Of a stretch of 16,400 nucleotides of DNA, positions 6,010 to 14,869 are shown one piece after another. Below the pieces are notes generated by a model, which saw only the letters and a list, made by a program, of their open reading frames with translations, made no database searches and had not been told where the DNA came from. The stretch comes from CAZKHG01 sp964552655. Lineage in GTDB: Bacteria; Bacteroidota; Bacteroidia; Bacteroidales; Tenuifilaceae. Each line of letters opens with the position of its first letter. The first letter of the stretch is position 1. A program made the position numbers and the translations under genes. The stretch lies in assembly GCA_964552655.1 (NCBI GenBank), contig CAZKHG010000065.1, positions 1 through 16,400 on the forward strand, in the 5' to 3' direction.

Positions 6010-7202
6010 TCAACGGATAGGAATGGTAAAATAGAAGCTGGATCCCTGATGTATCTGAGATTCTGCCCANNNNNNNNNNNNNNNNNNNNNNNNNNNNNNN
6101 NNNNNNNNNNNNNNNNNNNNNNNNNNNNNNNNNNNNNNNNNNNNNNNNNNNNNNNNNNNNNNNNNNNNNTTGTTCTTTCCTCAACCAGTTTTTCAAGGTT
6201 AGCCTGGTGAATTTCGAGCTCATCCCTTTGTGCCCGAATCTCCTCGTTTTGAGAGAGGATTTCTTCCTTTTGCTGTTGTATCTCTTTTGTCCTTTCCTGA
6301 ACGAGTATTTCCAGCTCACAGTTGAACTGAATCAGTTTTTGCTTTACATAATTTAGCTCATCAATCATTGTATTTGCAGACAGGGCAGGCTTTTCGAATT
6401 CTGAAAAATGTAATTTACCGGTATCAATTCTGGTGGTTTTTGTGGCTGCATCCTCGAAAAAGTTAGAAAAAACATTAAAACTCTCCTGAATTTTTTTGGC
6501 TATATACCGGATTATCGCCAAAAGCATCAACAGTAGTGCACTAAAGATGACGATAATTAACACGATATAGCGGTTTGCCAGTTGCTGGGATGAGGCCTGT
6601 TCTTTCTGAATAATATTCTCCACGTCCTCAAGGTAAATCCCGGTGCCAACCATCCATCGCCAATCCGGAATACCCCTTACGAATGATATTTTTGGGGTTG
6701 GTTTTTCAGCATTGGGTTTGAACCAGGAATAGTAAATAAAATCCCCCTCAGGTTTTTCGGCAGCCTTTCTCTCTTCCTGGATAATCTTTACCCCGTTTGG
6801 ATCGGTAATTTCCCACTGGTTACCTCCAATGGTGAACCGTTGAACATCGTTCATCAGCGTGGTTCCATCGTATGTAACTACGAATATGTAACCATCGTCC
6901 TGGAATCGAATTTTACCTACCTGGGTTAGAATCTCCTTCTGGAGCTCTGCGAGTGTTTTAGTTCCCGTTTTTTCGTATTGTCTCCTTTCGAAGTAAATAA
7001 GGTCCAAGGTTAGATTTACCTGATTCTTGATGAGTTCTTTTTTATTCTCAATATATATCCTTTTATTGTGCTCAATGTTTTGATCGGCCTTTTTGTAAAC
7101 GCTTACTATAAGATAAACGGCAAATAGCCCAATCATCAAGGCAATTGATGCCGAGAAGGATATGAACAGGGTTTGAACTATGCTTCTTTTTCTGGTAAGC
7201 AT
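6010..7202 (-). CDS. Cache-domain sensor histidine kinase, interrupted by scaffold gap
   Basis: The N-terminal part visible from the ATG at 7202 has a transmembrane segment at about 12-35. An extracytoplasmic single-Cache sensor domain follows at about 40-200, with the typical DDGYIFV and WRWMVGTGIY motifs. A second transmembrane segment lies at about 211-235, then a linker and a long coiled coil with two VEERT/VQERT motifs ending at residue 344. Bases 6070-6169 are unknown. Beyond the gap, the frame ending at the TGA at 6010-6012 reads WAES, then GSSFYFTIPIR: the G2 box and end of a HATPase_c domain. The HisKA and most of the ATPase domain are therefore hidden in the gap. It is a membrane signal sensor, probably for a small ligand; no response regulator is seen nearby. 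Confidence 0.82.
6070..6169. other. Scaffold gap of 100 N
   Basis: Exactly 100 N, the usual placeholder for a gap of unknown size. It interrupts the histidine kinase gene. The missing HisKA plus HATPase_c region would need several hundred bases, so the real gap is probably longer than 100. For one uninterrupted frame its true length must leave remainder 2 when divided by 3, which 100 does not. Confidence 0.95.
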
Positions 7203-7354
7203 TTTGTGGTTGGCTTTTTACAGCTTGCAAAGCTTAAAATAAGAATCAAATTACGATAAAAAGTTTAAAGGTCAACCGTTTATTAATTAAATATTTGATA
7301 TAGTCAATATTGGGGTTGATCAATGTGAGATTAAAAGCGGGTAAATTTTTCCAC

Positions 7355-7389
7355 AAAAAAAAGGTGCTCATAATTACTGGCACCTTTTT
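7355..7389 (-). terminator. Intrinsic terminator of sppA
   Basis: A 10-bp stem (AAAAAGGTGC at 7358-7367 pairing with GCACCTTTTT at 7380-7389) with a 12-nt loop begins 18 nt after the sppA stop on the minus strand. It is followed by a run of T. The A/T-flanked symmetry means it could also act on plus-strand transcripts. Confidence 0.8.
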
Positions 7390-7407
7390 CTTTTCAAGGG
7401 AATGATT

Positions 7408-9177
7408 TTAATAAACCTCAATATCGTAAGGGATTCTTGCCTGAACTCCCTGGTTGGAGATCATATTCATGATCCTGTTATACTGGCGGTAAGCTAATCC
7501 TAATTCATCTTTCATGAAGGCCATACGGGCTTGTCCGGTTAAATCCTCAATAATTTGCTGGAAAGGATCTTTAAGTTTTGGGTACTCAACAATTCGATAG
7601 TTTTCCAGTTTTGCCATTTTTGCAGCATGTTTAATAGCGCACTTCATTCCGCCAAACTTATCAATCAGCTTAATGTCAATGGCATTGGCACCGCTCCAAA
7701 CCCTGCCCTGACCAATTTCATCCACCTTTTCAACCGGGATTTTTCTACCCTCAGAAACGTGTCCGATAAATGTTTGGTAGGTTTCCTCAATGAACAGCTG
7801 GCCAACCGCTTTCTCCTCTGCAGTCATTGGCCTGTACATGGAGAAAAAGTCGGCGTGTTCGTTGGTTTTCACAACATCAACATTAACGCCCAGGTACTTG
7901 TTTAGGCCATCCTTTACATTAAAAAACAGCCCGAAAACCCCAATGGATCCGGTTATAGTTGATGGGCTTGCAAAGATGGTATCGGCGGGAACCGAGATAT
8001 AGTAACCCCCTGATGCGGCCAAATCGCCCATGGATACAACAACCGGTTTTGCCTGTTTGGCAAGACTTACCTCGCGCCAGATAACATCCGACGCAAGTGC
8101 GCTTCCGCCAGGTGAGTTTACCCTGAACACAATCGCCTTTATAGTGCTATCCCTTCGCGCCTCCCTTATTGCTTTTGATATTTTATCTGAACCAATTTGC
8201 CCATCACCGCCATCACCTGATACAATCTCACCCTGGGCATAGATAACGGCTATTTTGTTTTTAGCTAAGCCTTTTGCTTTTTTAGCTGGCGGAACTTTTG
8301 CGTATTGCTCAATAGTAAGGCTGGCAATATCTTTTCTCTCTTCGGTTCCGGTTTGCTTTTTCAGCAAATTAATAACCTGATCTTTATACACAATACTATC
8401 AACAAGATGATAATCTAGTGATGTTTTGGCATTGTGAATAAGCATTCCGTTTGCTAGCCTGTTCAACTCCGTGGTTGGAATATTTCTGGTTTTTGAGATC
8501 CCGTTAACCCAATGATTCCAAATTGAACCCATGAATGTCATGATTTGCTCACGGTTCTCTGGGCTCATTTTTTCCAGCATAAAAGGTTCCACTGCACTTT
8601 TGAACTTCCCGTGACGGAGAATTTGTGGTTCAACGCCTAATTTTTCAAGGGTTTTTTTATAAAACATAACCTCAGAACGAAGACCTAGCCACTCTACCAT
8701 TCCTTCGGGATTTAATAGAATTTTATCAGCAGCAGAGGCCAGGTAGTATGCTTTTTGGCTGTAACCTTCACTGTAGCTGATAATAAATTTATCAGAATCT
8801 TTAAACGCCAATAGAGCATCACGGATTTCTTCAACGGTTGCTGCGCCTGCGTTAATAGAGCTTAGCTCCAGGTAAATTCCCTTAATTTTCGGATCGGTTT
8901 TGGCGTTTTCAATTGCTTTTAAAATATCATTCAACCCAATGCTACTTTTGGGTTGCATGCTTGAAATATCAAATCCCTGAAAGGGATTGTTGGACGACCT
9001 GTCCACTATTTCCTTTTTCAGATCAATGTATAGAATACTATTATCTTTTACCTCAACGGGTTTATCCGATGACGATACCATTGCTCCTATAATGCCCATC
9101 ATTACAATAAAAAACAATATCAATGAGATAATTACGCCAAGTATTGTGGCCAACAGGTATTTGAAAAATCCTTTCAT
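7408..9177 (-). CDS. sppA: Signal peptide peptidase SppA, 67K type
   Basis: This 589-residue membrane protease is made of two tandem SppA/S49 domains, the long form of the family. A transmembrane anchor spans about residues 8-34. The N-terminal domain contributes the general-base lysine in KFKSAVEPF (K193). The C-terminal domain contributes the nucleophile serine in DLAASGGYYIS (S389), after the FRVNSPGGSALAS loop at 351-363. Both catalytic residues are present, so the enzyme should be active in degrading cleaved signal peptides and membrane-embedded fragments. It is transcribed alone, with a terminator downstream and a divergent folK gene upstream. Confidence 0.95.
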   Translation of the reverse strand: MKGFFKYLLATILGVIISLILFFIVMMGIIGAMVSSSDKPVEVKDNSILYIDLKKEIVDRSSNNPFQGFDISSMQPKSSIGLNDILKAIENAKTDPKIKGIYLELSSINAGAATVEEIRDALLAFKDSDKFIISYSEGYSQKAYYLASAADKILLNPEGMVEWLGLRSEVMFYKKTLEKLGVEPQILRHGKFKSAVEPFMLEKMSPENREQIMTFMGSIWNHWVNGISKTRNIPTTELNRLANGMLIHNAKTSLDYHLVDSIVYKDQVINLLKKQTGTEERKDIASLTIEQYAKVPPAKKAKGLAKNKIAVIYAQGEIVSGDGGDGQIGSDKISKAIREARRDSTIKAIVFRVNSPGGSALASDVIWREVSLAKQAKPVVVSMGDLAASGGYYISVPADTIFASPSTITGSIGVFGLFFNVKDGLNKYLGVNVDVVKTNEHADFFSMYRPMTAEEKAVGQLFIEETYQTFIGHVSEGRKIPVEKVDEIGQGRVWSGANAIDIKLIDKFGGMKCAIKHAAKMAKLENYRIVEYPKLKDPFQQIIEDLTGQARMAFMKDELGLAYRQYNRIMNMISNQGVQARIPYDIEVY

Positions 9178-9247
9178 AGCTTAACTTTATTAATGGTTGA
9201 TTGTTTATAATTCTTTTTAAATGTATAAAAAATTTAAATATAATTAG

Positions 9248-9280
9248 TTTGTCAAAATTATAATTTATTACATATTTACG
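9248..9280 (+). promoter_or_regulatory. Candidate promoter of folK
   Basis: TTTG at 9248-9251 and a weak -7-like box TATTTACG at 9273-9280 (6 of 8 to TAnnTTTG) are separated by 21 nt and end 16 nt before the folK ATG. The 119-bp gap is very AT-rich, so this match could be by chance. Confidence 0.3.
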
Positions 9281-9296
9281 CCTTCAAATCTGAAAA

Positions 9297-9803
9297 ATGG
9301 CAAAAACTTTTCTACTTATTGGCGGAAACTTAGGGAATCGGTTACAAAATCTATCTGATGCAAAACAGCTCATTTCTCAAAGGATTGGGTTAATTTGTAA
9401 AGAATCCACCATTTATGAATCTGAACCCTGGGGCTTCGATGACAACGTGAATTTTCTGAACCAGGTTTTATTGGTTGATACCAAGCTGAACCCGGCAGCC
9501 ATAATGCTTGAAATCTCTTATATTGAAAATGCCCTGGGAAGGGAAAGAAAAGGATCGGGTTTTTGCGCCAGGACAATGGATGTTGACATACTTTTTTATG
9601 ATCAACAGATACTTTTAACGCCCAGCTTAATTATACCACATAAATCTTTACATCAGCGGATGTTTGTTTTAACCCCGCTGCTTGAGATTTCTCCGGATTT
9701 TGTTCATCCTCTGTTTTCGTTGACAATAAGAGAACTTGCCTCATCCTGTACCGATAAAGTAAAGGTATGGAAATATCAACCGGCCGTAATCGAGATATCC
9801 TGA
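9297..9803 (+). CDS. folK: 2-amino-4-hydroxy-6-hydroxymethyldihydropteridine diphosphokinase
   Basis: This 168-residue cytoplasmic enzyme of folate biosynthesis transfers pyrophosphate from ATP to 6-hydroxymethyl-7,8-dihydropterin. Family motifs are in order: LLIGGNLGNR at 6-15, YESEPWGF at 40-47 and NFLNQV near 52-57. These are followed by GRERKGSGFCARTMDVDIL at 81-99, which contains the two metal-binding aspartates D95 and D97 of the (R)T(I/M)D(I/V)D signature. IIPHKSLHQRMFVLTPL closes the active site. It is the only plus-strand gene between 1 and 14869. Its stop is just 4 bp from the stop of the convergent upp. Confidence 0.96.
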   Translation: MAKTFLLIGGNLGNRLQNLSDAKQLISQRIGLICKESTIYESEPWGFDDNVNFLNQVLLVDTKLNPAAIMLEISYIENALGRERKGSGFCARTMDVDILFYDQQILLTPSLIIPHKSLHQRMFVLTPLLEISPDFVHPLFSLTIRELASSCTDKVKVWKYQPAVIEIS

Positions 9804-9807
9804 TAGG

Positions 9808-10458
9808 TTACTCTTTTCCCCCATAAGCAAGGTCACCGGCATCGCCTAACCCCGGTACAATGTACGACTTAACCGTCAGTTCATCGTCTATCGCTCCCAG
9901 CCAAAGGGTAACATTTTTATGGAGTAGATTTTTTTTGATGTAATCAACACCTTCTTTCGAGGCAATGGCAGAGATTATATGAGTATGAGTCGGGGTTCCT
10001 CTATCAAGCAAAGCCTTATATGCTAGCAATATTGAAGCACCGGTGGCCAGCATGGGATCTATCAGCACAAGGGTTTTCCCGGTTATTGTAGGGCAGGAGA
10101 GGTGCTCAAACTGAATATGAAACGTGCCATCCTTACTGTATTTACGGTAGGCTGAGATAAATGCATTTTCTGCCTTGTCAAAATAGTTCAACATTCCCTG
10201 ATGCATGGGCAGGCCAGCTCGCAGGATGGTGGCAAGAACTATGGTATCGGACGGTGTGTAAACCTCTGCTATGCCAAGCGGAGTTTGAACCTGATGCGAT
10301 TCATACTTAATATCTTTGCTCATCTCATAGGCAAAAATCTCCCCGATTCGTTCCATATTCCGGCGGAATCGCATCATGTCTTTTTGGATATTAATATCGC
10401 GCAGTTCGGCTATGAACTGGTTCATGATGGTATTGGTGTTCCCTAAAACCTTAATCAT
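9808..10458 (-). CDS. upp: Uracil phosphoribosyltransferase
   Basis: This 216-residue cytoplasmic pyrimidine salvage enzyme makes UMP from uracil and PRPP. The PRPP-binding loop is LIDPMLATGAS at 132-142, ILRAGLPM at 78-85 is conserved, and the uracil-binding loop PGLGDAGDLAYG is at 202-213. Length and ends match the family. It converges with folK with only 4 bp between stop codons and no terminator hairpin visible in between. Confidence 0.96.
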   Translation of the reverse strand: MIKVLGNTNTIMNQFIAELRDINIQKDMMRFRRNMERIGEIFAYEMSKDIKYESHQVQTPLGIAEVYTPSDTIVLATILRAGLPMHQGMLNYFDKAENAFISAYRKYSKDGTFHIQFEHLSCPTITGKTLVLIDPMLATGASILLAYKALLDRGTPTHTHIISAIASKEGVDYIKKNLLHKNVTLWLGAIDDELTVKSYIVPGLGDAGDLAYGGKE

Positions 10459-10550
10459 CGGTTATTTTGGAAGGTTGGTGAAAAATAGTAAAAAGAAATC
10501 ATCTTTAAGGTATGTTGGTGTACTATTTTTAAAATTAAGTTTTGTCAGAT

Positions 10551-11336
10551 CTATTTTTGTGTATTAGAAAAGAGCCAGAGTAGTAATTCGGGTTCGTTAA
10601 ATGCATTTTCCCAGCTGTTATGACCAACCCCGGGGTATAGCGAAAGTTTAATCCTTCCTCCTTCCCTTCTAATGGCATCGGCCATTTCTATTGAATATTT
10701 GGGCAACACTACATTATCGCTTTCACCGTGAAAAGCCCAGATATTGACTCTTTTGGCGTATTTTTTTACGTACTCAGGATTTCCACCTCCACATATAGGG
10801 AAAGCTGCGGCGAATATCTTTGGACATCGGTATAAAATCTCAAAAGTGCCCATTCCTCCCATGGACAGTCCCCCGACGTAAATTTTCTTTTTATCCACAA
10901 ATTTCTCCCTGGAAAATGTTTTAATAAGTTGGATTGTCAGATTCATTGGTGTATTTGGTTCACCAGTAGGTAAGAAAGTGAAGGAATTTGTGTGATCAGG
11001 ATTCTCCTTCCGGTCGATCTTTGCCCAAAAACTATTTGCCGGACATTGGGGAAAAATTACAATAGCCGGGTAATTCTGCCGGACATCATCCCTTAAAAAG
11101 AGTTTTGCTCCATGGGTAAGTTGTGCGTTATTATCATTTCCCCGTTCGCCCGCTCCATGCAGAAAGAGAACAACCGGATAACGCTTTGCTCTATCAAAAT
11201 TGATAGGGTAAAGAATTCTATACCTCAAGGTATCTTTTTTGATTATCAGCTCTTTCTTTTCAAACAATTCCAAACCCTGGCCGTTGGAACTGATGTAGTT
11301 TAGAACTAAAGCGGTGATGATGAGTAGTTTTTTCAT
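10551..11336 (-). CDS. Exported alpha/beta hydrolase (esterase/peptidase-like)
   Basis: This 261-residue protein begins with a signal peptide (MKKLLIITALVLNYISSNGQ), so it is probably periplasmic or secreted. The oxyanion loop LFLHGAGERG lies at 57-66. The nucleophile elbow GLSMGG has S158, the acid is likely D207 in HGESDNVV, and the histidine is H239 in GVGHNSW. This arrangement fits the dienelactone hydrolase, PHB depolymerase or feruloyl-esterase-like group often annotated as prolyl oligopeptidase family or phospholipase/carboxylesterase. The substrate cannot be named. It starts 15 bp after radC and may be cotranscribed with it. Confidence 0.88.
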   Translation of the reverse strand: MKKLLIITALVLNYISSNGQGLELFEKKELIIKKDTLRYRILYPINFDRAKRYPVVLFLHGAGERGNDNNAQLTHGAKLFLRDDVRQNYPAIVIFPQCPANSFWAKIDRKENPDHTNSFTFLPTGEPNTPMNLTIQLIKTFSREKFVDKKKIYVGGLSMGGMGTFEILYRCPKIFAAAFPICGGGNPEYVKKYAKRVNIWAFHGESDNVVLPKYSIEMADAIRREGGRIKLSLYPGVGHNSWENAFNEPELLLWLFSNTQK

Positions 11337-11351
11337 TTTATATGTTTAAGT

Positions 11352-12050
11352 TTAAAAAATTCCGCTATCTGCAAAGGAAAAACACTCTTTATCTGTGATA
11401 ATAATATGATCGAGTAAAGTTATATCCATTAAAGCAGATGCTTCTTTAAGTTTTTTCGTGATATTGATGTCCTGATCACTGGGCTTTTGGTTACCGGATG
11501 GGTGGTTATGGCAGATGATCATGGATGAAGCTAATTTCTCCACGGCTGTTTTAATAATCAGCTTCACATCAAATATGGTTCCGGTTGTTCCTCCCTGGGT
11601 AATTCTCGACTGATCAATGATTTTATTTGCCCGGTTTAGGTAAAGCACCCAAAATTCTTCATGAGGCAAATCCGCCAGCAATGGTTGGAAAATTTCGACA
11701 ACATCCGCGCTGGATTGGATCTTTTGCCGGTCAAGGGCTTCAGCCCTTTTCCTGCGTCTTCCAAGCTCAAGAGCAGCCATTATACTGATGGCTTTTGCTT
11801 CGCCTATGCCTTTAATTGATGTGAATTCTTTCAGGCTGAATTTGCCCAACTCACCAAGATTATTGCTGGCTGTTGAGAGGATTCTCTGGGCAATGGCAAC
11901 CGCGGTCTCGTTTTTGGTTCCGGAACCAATAAGAATGGCAAGTAGTTCAGCATCGCTTAAACTTCCAACCCCTTTCTGGATCATCTTTTCCCTCGGGCGA
12001 TCCTCCAATGCCCACTCTTTGATGGTGAGGTTCTTGTAATCAGCAGTCAT
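11352..12050 (-). CDS. radC: RadC family JAB1/MPN domain protein
   Basis: This protein of 232 residues starts at the ATG at 12050. An upstream TTG at 12071 in the same frame adds seven residues without conservation and was not chosen. The start TIKEWALEDRPREKM is typical. A helix-hairpin-helix region lies at about 72-92 (IKGIGEAKA). The JAB domain carries the metal-binding motif HNHPSG with H181 and H183, followed by SDQD with D192. RadC proteins are annotated as DNA repair proteins, but their biochemical role is unsettled. It lies downstream of rpsT after a terminator, with the hydrolase gene following. Confidence 0.94.
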   Translation of the reverse strand: MTADYKNLTIKEWALEDRPREKMIQKGVGSLSDAELLAILIGSGTKNETAVAIAQRILSTASNNLGELGKFSLKEFTSIKGIGEAKAISIMAALELGRRRKRAEALDRQKIQSSADVVEIFQPLLADLPHEEFWVLYLNRANKIIDQSRITQGGTTGTIFDVKLIIKTAVEKLASSMIICHNHPSGNQKPSDQDINITKKLKEASALMDITLLDHIIITDKECFSFADSGIF

Positions 12051-12111
12051 TGAAATAAATGATGACACCAATGTACAAAAATCATAAGAATGGCCATCAA
12101 TTTATACAAAT

Positions 12112-12138
12112 AAAAAAAGCCCGATATATATCGAGCTT
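12112..12138 (-). terminator. Intrinsic terminator after rpsT
   Basis: On the minus strand AAGCTCGATAT pairs with ATATCGGGCTT (12138 down to 12117, with one T-G wobble) and is followed by seven T. It begins 22 nt after the rpsT stop codon and should end the tRNA-Glu-rpsT transcript. Confidence 0.78.
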
Positions 12139-12160
12139 GAAAATATCATGCTAAACCCCA

Positions 12161-12415
12161 CTATTGCAGGGCGTTGATATGCTTGTTGATGGAACTTTTC
12201 AGGTTGGCCGCTTTATTCTTATGGATGATGTTCTTTTTAGCAAGCTTATCCAACATCGCGGTTACCTTTGGTAAAAGTTCAGTGGCAGCTGTTTTATCAG
12301 TTGATGTTCTGATTTCTTTAAGGGCATTACGGGTAGTTTTTGCAAAATACCTGTTATGAACCCTGCGAGCTTCCTGCTGCTTGTTCCTTTTAATTGCTGA
12401 TTTATGATTTGCCAT
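12161..12415 (-). CDS. rpsT: 30S ribosomal protein S20
   Basis: This 84-residue, lysine/arginine-rich protein begins MANHKSAIKRNKQQEARR and contains KAANLKSSINKHINAL at the end, both characteristic of bS20, which binds 16S rRNA early in 30S assembly. It follows tRNA-Glu by 27 bp and appears to share its promoter. Confidence 0.97.
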   Translation of the reverse strand: MANHKSAIKRNKQQEARRVHNRYFAKTTRNALKEIRTSTDKTAATELLPKVTAMLDKLAKKNIIHKNKAANLKSSINKHINALQ

Positions 12416-12442
12416 TTTATTAAATCTTAATGGTACGTTTTG

Positions 12443-12514
12443 TAGCCCGTAGGGGAATCGAACCCCTGTTACCAGGATGAAAACCTGACGTCCTAACCCC
12501 TAGACGAACGGGCC
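12443..12514 (-). tRNA. tRNA-Glu (anticodon TTC)
   Basis: On the minus strand the sequence folds into a full cloverleaf. The acceptor GGCCCGT pairs with ACGGGCT, with a G-T pair at the end. The D arm is GTCT/GGAC, the anticodon arm has loop TTTTCAT (anticodon TTC), and the T arm is GGGG-TTCGATT-CCCC. CCA is not encoded. Confidence 0.95.
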
Positions 12515-12557
12515 TTAATTAAAAATTGCCTGAGCCACCTTTCAGCTAAAGCGGGTG

Positions 12558-12588
12558 CAAAGGTAGCTTAATTTTTATTTTAGCCAAA
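12558..12588 (-). promoter_or_regulatory. Promoter of tRNA-Glu and rpsT
   Basis: On the minus strand TTTG (12588-12585) and TACCTTTG (12565-12558) are separated by exactly 19 nt, an excellent match to the Bacteroidota -33/-7 consensus. The tRNA begins 43 nt downstream. No second promoter is apparent between tRNA and rpsT. Confidence 0.8.
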
Positions 12589-12677
12589 AAAATAAAAAAT
12601 ATTTTTAGTCGGTATGGTTAGCCTTAATTCGGTTAGCACTATCCTTTTGGAAATGCCGTTAACTAAGTGTTGAAGGC

Positions 12678-13253
12678 CTATTGCCAAATTGGATCAACCT
12701 CAAAATCGTCAACACATGGTTCTTTTGTGTAAACTATTTTGTAGAATTTTGTGGATTGATTTCCATCCTCGTCTTCGGGGATTTTTTTGAAACCAAGTTT
12801 ATTTAGCGAGGCCATGGCGGCCTTATTGTGTTCATCGGCTTCAATAAGCACTTTTCTGAAAAGTTTTGTTTTGTATCCCCATTTCAGGATTTCTAGCATT
12901 ACCTCAGTGGCATAACCTTTTTGCCTAAAAGGAGTTTCAATACTGAAAAAAATTTCAACATCCCCGTTCTCATCAGGCCTTCCATTGATGTAAAACTGCC
13001 CGATTATTGTTTGAATAGTTTTATCAATTACCAGCCAAAGGGTGTGAAATATGTATTCCTTGTTTTTACTTGTCCATGCTCCGGGCTCTCTTTCCATTAG
13101 CTCCTTTATCTCTTCGCAGTAAAGTTCATCCACCTCAACTCCAGTAACCTTAAGGTTTGCATGCCTCTCATACTCTCCCCGTGATTTAATAAAGATTTTC
13201 ATCTCCTCAAGGTTTAGGGGTGTAATGTCAACTCTTTTTGATGAAAGCTTCAT
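12678..13253 (-). CDS. GNAT family N-acetyltransferase
   Basis: This 191-residue protein starts at the ATG at 13253. A longer reading from 13307 would overlap mpl by 29 bp and adds residues outside the domain. It has the GNAT layout: RVDITPLNLEEM at the start, a central EIFFSIETPFRQKGYATEVM with the acetyl-CoA loop RQKGYAT at 110-116, and ADEHNKAAMASLNKLGFKK near 139-157. It resembles the RimJ/RimL-like GNATs that acetylate small molecules or protein N-termini; the substrate is unknown. It follows mpl by 25 bp and is probably cotranscribed with it. Confidence 0.88.
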   Translation of the reverse strand: MKLSSKRVDITPLNLEEMKIFIKSRGEYERHANLKVTGVEVDELYCEEIKELMEREPGAWTSKNKEYIFHTLWLVIDKTIQTIIGQFYINGRPDENGDVEIFFSIETPFRQKGYATEVMLEILKWGYKTKLFRKVLIEADEHNKAAMASLNKLGFKKIPEDEDGNQSTKFYKIVYTKEPCVDDFEVDPIWQ

Positions 13254-13278
13254 GGCGCTAGGATTTATAGTTCTTAAG

Positions 13279-14637
13279 CTATGGAGCAATTTCTTTTGAA
13301 AGATCATGTAAATTTACGCCAGAAAAATTACCCGAGGTCATTATTAGCAAGTTTTTATTTATCCAGTTAATTCCTTTTAGTTTTTCAGTTAATTTTTGAG
13401 TATCAGTATATACTTCTGGAATTGGAAATCCGAAACTATTAAGAATATCAGCAGGTTTTAAAGGAGGTAATTTTTTGTGTTCAATAGTATGGGGGTTAAA
13501 GAATACAATTGGCACATCTGCCCCTCGCATTGTTTCATTGTATTGTTTAAGAAAGTCAACATTTAAGCTGCTGTAGGTGTGCAGCTCCAGGCAGGCAACC
13601 AGTTCCCTTTCGGGGTATGCTTCCTTAACCGCCTGGACCGTTGCTGCTACTTTTGATGGGGAATGGGCAAAATCAAGAAAAACTTTTGTATGGCTATTTT
13701 CGGAAAGCAGTTGAAGTCTTTTGGAGGCACCTTTGAAACGGCTAATCGCTTTATAAAAAAGGTCATCCCTTATACCAAGGAGGTTGCACACTGTTTTTGC
13801 CCCGCTGATATTCTGCATGTTATGGCGACCAAATACCAATAAGGGCAATAGCTCATTTCCAATTTTAAGACTAGCTTTCCCGTTTTCAAACCTATATGGA
13901 TGGGTATAGTAAGCATACCTTTCTATTTGGGCTTCAGATTGCAGAGAAATATCAACAACCTCGGCATCCTCGCCGTTGTAAACCAATGATCCCTGTGGCA
14001 CAATCCTATTTATAAATTCAGCAAATTGCCATTTGTAGTTTTCATAGGTTGGGAATGCGTTAATATGATCCCAGGCAATGCCTGATAAAAGGGCAATACT
14101 AGGTTGATAAAGGTGGAACTTAGGTCTTGGGTCAATGGGTGATGTCAGGTACTCGTCACCCTCAAATACAGCAATTTTGGAATCATTGTTTAGCTCAACC
14201 ATGTTCTCAAAACCATCGAGTTGTGCACCAACCATATAGTCGAACTTGATTCGGGATGACTTAAGAACATGCATAATCATTGAGGTAATGGTGGTTTTGC
14301 CATGGCTACCCCCAACAACTACTCGAATTTTATCTTTGGTTTGCTCGTATAGGTATTCCGGGTAGGAATAGATTTTTACACCAATTTCTTTAGCTCTTAC
14401 CAGTTCCGGGTTATCAATTCGGGCATGCATTCCCAGAACAACAGCATCCAGTTCAGGTGTAATCTTTTCGGGGAACCAACCTATTGCTTCAGGTAAAATT
14501 CCGTAGTTGTTTAACCTTGAAAGCGAGGGTTCAAAAATTTCATCATCGGAACCGGAGATTTCATACCCTTTTAGTTTCAGGGCAATGGCCAGATTGTGCA
14601 TTGCACTTCCACCGATAGCTATAAAGTGAAGTTTCAT
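13279..14637 (-). CDS. mpl: UDP-MurNAc:L-Ala-gamma-D-Glu-meso-DAP ligase
   Basis: This protein of 452 residues starts from the ATG at 14637 (MKLHFIAIGGSAMHNLA, the typical family start). An in-frame ATG at 14658 would add seven residues. It is a Mur-ligase-family enzyme of peptidoglycan recycling that joins the recovered tripeptide to UDP-MurNAc. The N-terminal UDP-binding domain has the GGSAMHN loop. The central domain has the P-loop GGSHGKTT at 109-116, followed by FEGDEYLTSPIDPRPKF near 158-174 and the conserved SGIAWDHINAFPTYENY. The C-terminal domain holds FLDFAHSPSKVAATV. It implies a meso-diaminopimelate cell wall. GNAT follows downstream. Confidence 0.94.
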   Translation of the reverse strand: MKLHFIAIGGSAMHNLAIALKLKGYEISGSDDEIFEPSLSRLNNYGILPEAIGWFPEKITPELDAVVLGMHARIDNPELVRAKEIGVKIYSYPEYLYEQTKDKIRVVVGGSHGKTTITSMIMHVLKSSRIKFDYMVGAQLDGFENMVELNNDSKIAVFEGDEYLTSPIDPRPKFHLYQPSIALLSGIAWDHINAFPTYENYKWQFAEFINRIVPQGSLVYNGEDAEVVDISLQSEAQIERYAYYTHPYRFENGKASLKIGNELLPLLVFGRHNMQNISGAKTVCNLLGIRDDLFYKAISRFKGASKRLQLLSENSHTKVFLDFAHSPSKVAATVQAVKEAYPERELVACLELHTYSSLNVDFLKQYNETMRGADVPIVFFNPHTIEHKKLPPLKPADILNSFGFPIPEVYTDTQKLTEKLKGINWINKNLLIMTSGNFSGVNLHDLSKEIAP

Positions 14638-14869
14638 TGGTACTCGTTGCTGGTTCATGGTTACAAGTTAATTGCTATTTATTAATGCAACCAGTTACAA
14701 TTTTCCTCAAATTTACAGTATTCTGATTTGGTTAAAGTATTTTGCACTCTTTTTTTAAATCCATCAAAACAAATAAATGAGTTTAATGTTATTTATTCAA
14801 TAACTTTATGCGCCTAACTGCCGACAGGCAATCATTGAGTATTTTTTAGAACATTAGTCACAATATTTT

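Noticed and set aside
5958..6069. Reading the frame of the histidine kinase straight through the N run to a stop at 5958, or the overlapping frame 5975-6319.
   Set aside because: The resulting tails have no HATPase_c character, whereas the third frame ends in GSSFYFTIPIR, the expected family C-terminus. The N count is arbitrary.
14659..14869. Possible promoter with TAACTTTA at 14801-14808 for the MBL-fold hydrolase.
   Set aside because: It matches 7 of 8 bases to the -7 box, but no -33 element is found at usable spacing, and the region is AT-rich enough for chance matches.
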